Below are positions 1 to 5,418 of a DNA stretch of 13,602 bases, piece by piece. Below the pieces are notes generated by a model that did not search any database, was not told the DNA's origin, and was given only the letters and a program-made list of their open reading frames with translations. Position 1 is the stretch's first letter. Each line of letters opens with the position of its first letter. Both the position numbers and the translations under genes were made by a program. This DNA is from CAG-791 sp045546175 (GTDB taxonomy: Bacteria > Bacillota > Clostridia > Lachnospirales > Lachnospiraceae), in assembly GCA_045546175.1 (NCBI GenBank), contig JAZQCI010000096.1:1-13602 (forward strand). The letters are read 5' to 3'.

Positions 1-90
1 GGTGCTTTGGGGCACTGCGGGGGCTCTGGGGTGTCGTGCGGGGTGAGCTTGCGGGGCCGGGGGGGCCTTGTGGCGAGGGAAAAAAGCGCG
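1..90. other. G-tract-rich intergenic stretch, no clear gene
   Basis: The plus strand carries six runs of four or more G (9-12, 19-23, 28-31, 40-43, 53-56, 59-65) within 57 bases, with short loops of 2-9 bases, so a G-quadruplex is possible on this strand. Frame 1 is open from base 1 to a TGA at 178-180, but the translation is glycine-rich, shows no recognisable domain and runs into the palindromic element that starts at 91. I therefore do not call it a gene tail. It could still be the end of a gene that begins outside the window. Confidence 0.4.
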
Positions 91-382
91 GTTGGATTAT
101 ATGAGCTTGCTTTTGACCGCCTGCCCCCATGGAAAATGGGCAGGCGGTTGAAACAGACGCTTATTCAGGCCCTTTTCTGATCGGGTTGGATTATAACGCA
201 CAAGTTGAAGCAGGTGGCCTCCATTTGCCCACGGCATCACGATGCCGTATGGGGGCCACGGCCGCAAAGGAGCCGGCTATGGTCCAACGCCGGCAGAATA
301 TTCCTTATTTTTGGTGAAAATAGCCGGCAGGAGAAAAAGTGCATGGGGGCAGAAGGAAGAAAAATTGCTGCTATGATCCAAC
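91..382. repeat. Palindromic repeat element, copy 1 (about 292 bp)
   Basis: Four copies of a bipartite motif are arranged symmetrically around base 236.5. Forward GTTGGATTATA lies at 91-101 and 185-195; reverse copies CTATGGTCCAAC and CTATGATCCAAC lie at 277-288 and 371-382. A second box starts exactly 30 bases inward from each: CTGCCCCCAT 121-130, TGGCCTCCAT 215-224, ATGGGGGCCA 249-258, ATGGGGGCAG 343-352. Additional local hairpins are 116-126 with 138-148 (11 perfect pairs) and 231-238 with 241-248. The spacers between boxes are not conserved, although their lengths are. No protein is predicted here. The arrangement resembles a MITE or REP-like element, but it matches no family I can name. 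Confidence 0.85.
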
Positions 383-623
383 AAACGATCTGAATTGGAC
401 CGAACGCTCTTCTTCCTGTTTTTGACATGGGAAAGAATTCATTCAGATGCCTTCAGCAAGTAAATTGGCTTCCCAGGCAACAAAAAAACAGGATACATCT
501 TGCCTGTCAATCAACAAAATGTACCCTGTTATTGTGTTGCTGCCGCGCAGAACTTCACTTAATAAGTCTTGAACAATGCCGCAGCACAGAAATTTGCTTA
601 TTGAGTCTTACCTATCAAGGAAC
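383..623. other. Gene-free spacer between repeat copy 1 and the cupin gene
   Basis: Besides the terminator of the minus-strand cupin gene (482-529), this stretch contains AGGAAGAA (354-361, inside the palindromic element) matched by TTCTTCCT at 410-417, and an inverted pair ACTTAATAAG 557-566 / CTTATTGAGT 597-606 with one G-U-type mismatch and a 30-base loop. The latter lies just past the cupin stop codon and would fall in its 3' untranslated RNA. No convincing reading frame was found. Confidence 0.4.
482..529 (-). terminator. Intrinsic terminator of the cupin gene
   Basis: Read on the minus strand, ACAGGGTACAT (529-519) pairs with ATGTATCCTGT (498-488) with one G-T pair around a loop of about 20 bases, and is followed at once by a run of T (487-482). 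It sits about 95 bases past the cupin stop codon. The stem and the T run on the correct side support termination of minus-strand transcription. Confidence 0.65.
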
Positions 624-974
624 TCAGGTCGTGTAAAGAATCAGCGCAATCATCTCAATCGGCTCACCGATCGCCTCGATGGAATGACACTCGCCGTCGC
701 CGCAGTAATAGACATCGCCGGGCTGTACATCGACAATTGTGCCGTTGTCGTTGTATTTGCCGCTGCCGGAGAGAATGTAATAAGTCTCTGCGTCGCTATT
801 GTGGGTGTGGAGGCCGATCTTGCTTCCGGGATAAACCGTCGTGTGCGCGAAAACACGCCCCTTTTTTTCCATTTCATCAGGACCGTTCAAAAGACTTCTT
901 ACAGTAATCTCACCAACGCCATTAAAGGGAGCCGGCTTTGTGATGCTTTCCTTATCCTTGCTTCTTCTGATCAT
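624..974 (-). CDS. Small single-domain cupin protein
   Basis: A 116-residue protein, typical in length for a stand-alone cupin barrel. It carries the first cupin metal motif with His56, His58, Glu63 and Gly70 (HTH, four residues, E, then six residues to G) and the second motif with Pro85-Gly86-Asp87 and His97, so all usual metal ligands are present. There is no signal peptide or membrane segment, so it should be cytosolic. Small cupins of this type include sugar isomerases, dioxygenases and regulatory sensors; the substrate cannot be read from the sequence. The start is supported by AGGAGGG on the minus strand 8 bases upstream. The gene is monocistronic, with its own promoter (-10 at 1033-1038) and terminator (482-529). 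Confidence 0.88.
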   Translation of the reverse strand: MIRRSKDKESITKPAPFNGVGEITVRSLLNGPDEMEKKGRVFAHTTVYPGSKIGLHTHNSDAETYYILSGSGKYNDNGTIVDVQPGDVYYCGDGECHSIEAIGEPIEMIALILYTT

Positions 975-1032
975 AAGATAACCCTCCTGTTAGTGCCTGC
1001 CGCACTGCTTAGTTTAGAAATAGTTTAGATAA

Positions 1033-1038
1033 ATTATA
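1033..1038 (-). promoter_or_regulatory. Putative -10 box of the cupin promoter
   Basis: The minus strand reads TATAAT, a perfect -10 hexamer, about 60 bases upstream of the cupin start. No good -35 box is seen at 16-18 bases; the nearest candidates in the GC-rich upstream stretch are poor. An extended or activator-dependent promoter is possible. Confidence 0.4.
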
Positions 1039-1134
1039 CTATAGGCGGGCGGGTTTGTGGTGAAGTTTGTGGATCGCATCTGAAGAATCGGTGCTCAAAA
1101 AGTGCAAGGACAAACCTTTCACGTTGGCATTGGC

Positions 1135-1971
1135 TCAGTTTAAAGCCTGCTTGTTGCAGAAGAAGAATTCTCTGAACTTATCCATGACAATGGAAATGTC
1201 CAAGGGATGACCTTTACTCTCAAAGGTGAGGATCAGGTTATGATCGGGAAGAATGCCGTTATTGTAATAGATGCGGGTCTTTGTGAGAAAATCGGATCGG
1301 TAGGCCGGGTCATCCATTTTTCCGGCATGTTCCCAGTATATTATTTCGCCGGTGAGAGGATGGCGGATTGTGAAATCCGGATAATAAACATGATCGTCGA
1401 CGTCAAGCCTGCATTCATAACGAAAAGGAATGCGGTACATGACGAGAAGCATAAGAATGATGGCTTCTGATTTGGAGCGGACGAAAATACCGTAATCTGT
1501 CGGAACATTTAGTTCTTCAGGGTGATTGGGATTGGACTCGAATTTCTCATGTGCCCATTTCTCGAGCTCGTCTTCTAATTCAGTATTTGTCGGGATTATA
1601 TCATCGGCGTAGAGCTCGCCGTAGCCTGGAGAAGTGATCAGTTTGTTCCAGAAAGAGCTGTCACAGTGCTTACACAGGTAAGCGTCCAACGCTTTCAGTT
1701 CCCGATTGATATCATCGAGGCGTGCCTGGCGAAGGCCTTTTTCTGCCAGTCTTTTGGCATATGGTCTTTTCTTTCGCGGAAGATAGGTTTTGGTGCGGCG
1801 AGAACCGGCATTTTCGTTTCTCACATACCATTTGTAGTAGGTTCTGTTTTTTGATCTGTTTTTGACAAAGGTGAGAGTACCGGGAGGAGCAGCATGAATT
1901 TGTTGCTCAAGATCCGCTTTTTCCTGGAGGAGACGAGACTGCTCCCTTGTTACAAGTTGATAGATTGTCAT
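1135..1971 (-). CDS. Uncharacterised PD-(D/E)XK nuclease-like protein
   Basis: A 278-residue protein of unknown function. Residues 7-28 look like a short coiled coil. Residues 40-80 are very basic with a YKWYV / TYLPRKKR pattern that might bind nucleic acid. The C-terminal half has the order expected for a PD-(D/E)XK fold: a helix with Ser-Glu (SKSE, Glu169), PFRYE (182-186), YPDF (Asp199), then YWEH with Glu214 and His215 where a canonical E-x-K would have Lys, and Lys231 in a following helix. It resembles multi-copy hypothetical proteins I recall from Lachnospiraceae; catalysis is inferred, not shown. An in-frame ATG exists at 2049, but the start at 1971 has AAAGGAG six bases upstream and is preferred. 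Base composition is more AT-rich than in the genes to the right. Confidence 0.72.
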   Translation of the reverse strand: MTIYQLVTREQSRLLQEKADLEQQIHAAPPGTLTFVKNRSKNRTYYKWYVRNENAGSRRTKTYLPRKKRPYAKRLAEKGLRQARLDDINRELKALDAYLCKHCDSSFWNKLITSPGYGELYADDIIPTNTELEDELEKWAHEKFESNPNHPEELNVPTDYGIFVRSKSEAIILMLLVMYRIPFRYECRLDVDDHVYYPDFTIRHPLTGEIIYWEHAGKMDDPAYRSDFLTKTRIYYNNGILPDHNLILTFESKGHPLDISIVMDKFREFFFCNKQALN

Positions 1972-2091
1972 ACGGGCTCCTTTCTTCCGAGTTGGAAATA
2001 GAAATGAAGTAAGAATTGTTTCCGGAATCTGTCGGGCGGCCGCTTGCATGAATAGCGCGGGATCTGCCCGAGCGATGGATTCGATAGTATT

Positions 2092-2240
2092 TTACGCCTT
2101 CATGATTTTAATGGCAAGTTGGTTGCCTTTTTTCAGGTAGCCAATGCTTTCAGGCAACTCATACAGCCAGCTCATAAGCAGGAAGGTAGTTAGCAGTGTG
2201 CGCAAGTTGGCTCTTATTGCTGAGTTTGCGCTTTCGTGTC
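2092..2240 (-). pseudogene. Possible decayed C-terminal gene fragment
   Basis: On the minus strand a frame runs without stops from about 2240 to a TAA at 2094-2092 and translates into coding-like sequence, ending in LPESIGYLKKGNQLAIKIMKA. The only internal ATG (2175) lacks a ribosome binding site, and a TGA blocks the frame upstream, so it cannot be an intact gene as it stands. It could be the tail of a lost gene upstream of the nuclease-like gene, or chance. I do not recognise the family. Confidence 0.25.
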
Positions 2241-2340
2241 AGGAGTGTATGCACGCGGAGTTTGAGGCTTTGCGCTAGTTTGACGTTTACATGCCTGGTT
2301 GCTATGCGCGCTGGGTGAATTGCGAGTGAGATTTCGATGT
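2241..2340. other. Spacer left of repeat copy 2, nothing recognised
   Basis: A minus-strand reading frame of 73 codons crosses this stretch (2159-2380), but it has no ribosome binding site, no recognisable domain, and enters the palindromic element. No RNA gene or clear hairpin was seen. Confidence 0.3.
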
Positions 2341-2633
2341 GTTGGACTATTTGACTTGATTTTGTTCCTGTGGCCCCCATGCAAAAAAATAAGAAAAGCT
2401 AAAAAAGCCATTATTTGGGCTTGATTTCCTGCCCGGTTGGACCAGACTGCAGATATTTCAGGAGGTGGCCCCCATTAACGTTGCTTAGTGAGCAGCGCGA
2501 TGGAGGCCACCTCTTAATTAGCTTACTATATAATCCAACCGGGCAGGATTCTTGCATCAAATTAACAGGAATAAGCTGTTTCAGAAATTCTTCATAGGGG
2601 CCAAGGCATTAAAAAATGCGGCTATAGTCCAAC
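2341..2633. repeat. Palindromic repeat element, copy 2 (about 293 bp)
   Basis: This copy has the same architecture as the one at 91-382. GTTGGA lies at 2341-2346 and 2436-2441, and TCCAAC at 2534-2539 and 2628-2633. The inner boxes are TGGCCCCCAT 2371-2380 and 2466-2475, ATGGAGGCCA 2500-2509 and ATAGGGGCCA 2594-2603, each exactly 30 bases from its hexamer. The inner pair spans 104 bases, the same as in copy 1. Here the inner stem is extended: CCTGCCCGGTTGGA (2428-2441) pairs perfectly with 2534-2547, and 2462-2475 pairs with 2500-2513 with one mismatch, giving a strong 120-base hairpin. Most spacer sequence differs from copy 1. Confidence 0.85.
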
Positions 2634-2653
2634 CGGCTCAAAAAGAGGAAACC

Positions 2654-2705
2654 AAAGAGCAAGAACAAGCCGCCGAAAGAGCAAAAGAGCAAGAACAGGC
2701 CGCCG
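2654..2705 (+). repeat. Short direct repeat, 22 bp, two copies
   Basis: AAAGAGCAAGAACAAGCCGC... begins at 2654 and recurs at 2684, 21 of 22 bases identical and offset by 30 bases. In one frame (an open frame 2552-2845) it would encode a KEQEQAA-type repeat. That frame has no good ribosome binding site and overlaps the promoter of the antiporter gene, so a coding role is doubtful. Confidence 0.55.
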
Positions 2706-2804
2706 GTTCCCCCATCACCCTGCTGCCAATCACCCACAAAAAATGCCTCAAAATTAATTTCTCAACCAACTATATACGAATCAGTAATCATAATGCCGAA
2801 AAAC

Positions 2805-2832
2805 TTGCATTTCTGGGAACAAGTGCTAAAAT
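2805..2832 (+). promoter_or_regulatory. Putative promoter of the antiporter gene
   Basis: TTGCAT (2805-2810), a 16-base spacer and TAAAAT (2827-2832) lie just ahead of the AAAGGAGG ribosome binding site (2844-2851). The expected transcript would have a very short leader. Confidence 0.45.
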
Positions 2833-2857
2833 AATTCGTCTGTAAAGGAGGCTTATT

Positions 2858-4159
2858 ATGCGCTTATTACTGGAAACTGCATTGGCATTGTTTGCGGGCC
2901 TTATGATGACCCGTGTGTTTAAGTATTTGAAGCTGAATTTCCCGGATGTGACGGCGTTTCTGATCGCCGGCGTCCTGGTAGGACCGTTTGTGCTGGGAAA
3001 ACTGGGCATTCACGGAATCGGATTTAACAGTATGGCGGATCTGGAGAGCGTCAGCGCTCTCAGCAATGTCGCTCTGGGATTCATTGCCTTTGATATCGGC
3101 AATGAGTTCAGACTGGCACAGCTGAAGGAGACAGGAAAAACGGCGACTGTGATCGGAGTGATCCAGGCGCTTATGGCAACACTTCTTGTAGACGCAGTTC
3201 TGATCCTGCTGCACTTTGTGCTGGGGCCGGAAGTGCTGCCGCTGCCTGTCGCGATCACGCTCGGCGCTATAGCTTCGGCAACGGCTCCCGCCGCGACACT
3301 GATGGTTGTAAGGCAGTACAAGGCAAAAGGTCCGGTGACGGACCTTCTTCTGCCGATCGTCGCGCTCGATGACGCAGTCGGACTGGTCGTGTTTTCTGTC
3401 TCTTTCGGAGTGGCGCAGGCCATGGTCGGCGGCAGGCTGGATATGATCTCGGTCATTGTCAATCCGCTTTTGGAGATCGTGTTCTCGCTGATCCTGGGCG
3501 CCATTATGGGAACGCTGCTGACGGTTCTGGAGAAGATTTTCTTTTCCAACTCCAACCGCCTGTCCCTCACAATATCTTTTGTCATTATGACGATCGCGAT
3601 GGCCTCGAGAGAGTTTGAACTGGGCGGCGGCGTCAGGATCGGGTTTTCCTCGCTCCTTGTGTGCATGATGCTGGGAACGGTGTTTTGCAACTTCAGTGAG
3701 TATTCCGTAGATATCATGAACCGTTCTTCCAAGTGGACGGCCCCGCTCTATGCGCTGTTCTTTGTGCTCTCGGGCGCGGAACTGGATCTGAGCGTCTTCC
3801 GCTATCCCGCGATCATCCTGATCGGAATCGTCTATATTTTGGTGCGCTGCATCGGCAAGTATTCAGGAGCCCGGCTCAGCAGTTCGCTGATGCACTGCAG
3901 TGAGACAGTCCGCAAATATCTGGGCATCACGCTGTTCCCGCAGGCAGGCGTGGCGCTCGGAATGGTCGTCACGGCACAGGCGCTGGGAGCGGAGATGGGC
4001 AGCATGGTCCGCAACATCATTCTCTTCAGTGTGCTGGTCTATGAGCTGGTCGGCCCTCAGCTGACAAGGATAGCACTTGCAAGCGCGGGCGAGATCAAAG
4101 CCGGCGCCGGCGAAGCAGCCAACAGGGCCCGCTTCGAGAAGAAGGACAAAATAGCGTAA
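2858..4159 (+). CDS. Cation/proton antiporter, CPA2 (Na+/H+ exchanger) family
   Basis: A 433-residue integral membrane protein with about 11-13 hydrophobic segments, the usual size for a bare CPA2 transport domain. Diagnostic features are the ATAPA stretch (141-145), which matches the unwound-helix region, and ALDDA with Asp171-Asp172, the paired acidic residues of the ion-binding site in electrogenic antiporters. Late segments FFVLSGAELDLS (301-312), KYSGARL (334-340) and FPQAGVALGM (360-369) are also typical. It should exchange Na+ or K+ for protons at the cell membrane. There is no C-terminal RCK or USP domain, only a short charged tail after about 405. The ATG at 2858 follows AAAGGAGG at a good distance. 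It appears monocistronic. The transported ion cannot be decided from the sequence. Confidence 0.88.
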   Translation: MRLLLETALALFAGLMMTRVFKYLKLNFPDVTAFLIAGVLVGPFVLGKLGIHGIGFNSMADLESVSALSNVALGFIAFDIGNEFRLAQLKETGKTATVIGVIQALMATLLVDAVLILLHFVLGPEVLPLPVAITLGAIASATAPAATLMVVRQYKAKGPVTDLLLPIVALDDAVGLVVFSVSFGVAQAMVGGRLDMISVIVNPLLEIVFSLILGAIMGTLLTVLEKIFFSNSNRLSLTISFVIMTIAMASREFELGGGVRIGFSSLLVCMMLGTVFCNFSEYSVDIMNRSSKWTAPLYALFFVLSGAELDLSVFRYPAIILIGIVYILVRCIGKYSGARLSSSLMHCSETVRKYLGITLFPQAGVALGMVVTAQALGAEMGSMVRNIILFSVLVYELVGPQLTRIALASAGEIKAGAGEAANRARFEKKDKIA

Positions 4160-4193
4160 CTATTCGGCACCACAAGTCCCAAATTTGTGCGTG

Positions 4194-4212
4194 GCAGATT
4201 TAATGAGTCTGC
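4194..4212. other. Small inverted repeat between antiporter and lipoprotein genes
   Basis: GCAGATT (4194-4200) pairs with AGTCTGC (4206-4212), with one G-T pair and a five-base loop. There is no following T run, so it is not a convincing terminator. It may lie in the leader of the lipoprotein gene or be part of an operator. No clear promoter hexamers were found in 4160-4270. Confidence 0.25.
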
Positions 4213-4270
4213 GTATATGTATTCAGTAACCAACAAAACAAAAGTTAAAAAAATCAAAGGATAAAATGTT

Positions 4271-5227
4271 ATGAAAAAGACAAAATTATTTGCATCAGTT
4301 GCAGCAGTGATCATGGCACTTTCGCTGGCGGCCTGCTCTTCGAGTTCAGAATCAGATTCTTACACACTCTCTTTTGAAATTCTGAACGGCAAAGAGGGCG
4401 AAGTTACGATCGAAAATGCAGGCAAGGACGAATCCACCACTTCCGGTGCACTGGAAGTCGGAGAAGGCGAAGAGATCCTGTTCGGCGCCGAGCTTGAGAA
4501 GGGCAAAGTACTGATCCAGCTCCAGAAGAGTGAGCAGGTGGAAGACCTGGATACCGCGACGCCGCCCGCGTTTGAGAATCCGGATCATGAGATCACTCTG
4601 GAGGGAGATGACATTGCGCACTGCGCTCCGCTTCCCGGCTCTTATGATGTAAAAGTTGTCATGCTGGACAAGACGACAGGTAAGATCACTATGAACGTGC
4701 AGCCTTCCACGGTAATTACCGAGACAGAAGGTGAGGAGGCCGGCGCGGCAGAAGGAACAGCGACTGAGGAGACCGGCGAAGCCGGCGGCCACACAAACTG
4801 GACCCAGGCAGCTACGGCTGAGGAAGCCGCGAAGGGCGCGGGCTTTGACTCCATGGCTGATCTGAACGGAACAGTGATCTCTCTGGGTGAGCTCGGAAAA
4901 ATGGGCGACATCACTTACAGATACATGGACGGTGTTGTTCAGGAGTTCTGCCCTGCGGCAGCTGTTGAGATGAGCGTGATCAAGGGAAAGGTTCCCGCAG
5001 GGGACGGCGATGTATCTTTTGACTCCACAGTTTACGCGCATGAGTGGACGCAGAATGTAGACGGACAGGAAGTCAAGTGCTTTGGCAACCGTGAAGGCGA
5101 AGCTACAAAGACGATCTGGACGGACGGCGAATACAATTACGCGGTTCTGGCATACGGCGCAGGCGGCGACGATGACTACGGTCTTGGAGCCGAGGACGTC
5201 GCGATCATGGTAAATGCAGTCAAGTGA
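4271..5227 (+). CDS. Secreted two-domain lipoprotein of unknown function
   Basis: A 318-residue protein. Residues 1-21 form a lipoprotein signal peptide with charged KKTK, a hydrophobic core and the lipobox LAAC, so Cys22 should be lipidated and the protein anchored outside the cell membrane. Residues about 30-148 form a first beta-rich, acidic domain. Residues 149-173 are a Glu/Gly/Ala/Thr-rich linker. Residues about 175-318 form a second domain beginning with an AATAEEAAKGAGF segment and containing GEYNYAVLAYGAGGDDDYG. The second domain loosely recalls DUF4367-type lipoprotein domains, which I cannot confirm. The ATG at 4271 is preceded by AAAGGAT. The gene ends in a strong terminator and is probably its own unit. 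Confidence 0.75.
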   Translation: MKKTKLFASVAAVIMALSLAACSSSSESDSYTLSFEILNGKEGEVTIENAGKDESTTSGALEVGEGEEILFGAELEKGKVLIQLQKSEQVEDLDTATPPAFENPDHEITLEGDDIAHCAPLPGSYDVKVVMLDKTTGKITMNVQPSTVITETEGEEAGAAEGTATEETGEAGGHTNWTQAATAEEAAKGAGFDSMADLNGTVISLGELGKMGDITYRYMDGVVQEFCPAAAVEMSVIKGKVPAGDGDVSFDSTVYAHEWTQNVDGQEVKCFGNREGEATKTIWTDGEYNYAVLAYGAGGDDDYGLGAEDVAIMVNAVK

Positions 5228-5240
5228 GGAAATATAGAAA

Positions 5241-5255
5241 ATCCGCTTTGCGGAT
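5241..5255 (+). other. Short perfect hairpin just after the lipoprotein stop codon
   Basis: ATCCGC (5241-5246) pairs perfectly with GCGGAT (5250-5255) around a TTT loop, 14 bases past the stop codon and 9 bases ahead of the main terminator. With no T run of its own, it may protect the 3' end of the message or be incidental. Confidence 0.4.
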
Positions 5256-5263
5256 GTAACAGA

Positions 5264-5299
5264 AAAGACCGTTGCAGCATCTGCTGCAGCGGTCTTTTT
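5264..5299 (+). terminator. Strong intrinsic terminator after the lipoprotein gene
   Basis: AAAGACCGTTGCAGCA (5264-5279) pairs with 5282-5297 over 16 positions with one G-T pair and a two-base loop, followed by T. Flanking A and T runs make it potentially active in both directions. Confidence 0.9.
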
Positions 5300-5319
5300 A
5301 GTGATGAACCGCGGCCGTA

Positions 5320-5330
5320 TATGATAAAAT
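5320..5330 (+). promoter_or_regulatory. Possible -10 region for the phosphatase gene
   Basis: TATGAT (5320-5325) overlaps TAAAAT (5325-5330) shortly after the preceding terminator and about 90 bases before the phosphatase start. No good -35 hexamer is seen at the expected distance. Confidence 0.25.
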
Positions 5331-5418
5331 AAAAGTAACTGTTCAGCTCCCCACGTCTCCAAGGCTTCGCATTCGGGCGGGAGGCGCCGCATGTTCCGGT
5401 CGAGGAGGAAGTAAGGCC

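Noticed and set aside
91..382. Regularly spaced repeats considered as a CRISPR array
   Set aside because: Only four motif copies per element, they switch orientation at the centre, the repeated part is split into two short boxes, and no cas gene is nearby.
129..428. Three short overlapping reading frames of about 60 codons on both strands
   Set aside because: They run across the palindromic element, lack ribosome binding sites and show no recognisable protein features.
576..1028. 150-codon plus-strand frame
   Set aside because: It is the antisense shadow of the cupin gene, which has conserved metal ligands, a ribosome binding site, a promoter and a terminator.
1972..2049. 26-residue N-terminal extension of the nuclease-like protein from an upstream ATG
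   Set aside because: The ATG at 1971 has AAAGGAG at the right distance; the extension lies where that ribosome binding site sits and has no ribosome binding site of its own.
2552..2845. 97-codon frame with KEQEQAA repeats
   Set aside because: It starts inside the palindrome without a ribosome binding site and overlaps the antiporter promoter; kept only as a DNA repeat.
5241..5299. Hairpins after the lipoprotein gene considered as a riboswitch for the phosphatase gene
   Set aside because: They form a standard terminator directly after a stop codon and lie upstream of the likely phosphatase promoter.
4352..5392. 346-codon minus-strand frame
   Set aside because: It is a shadow of the lipoprotein gene and crosses its terminator; the translation is cysteine/arginine-rich without domain features.
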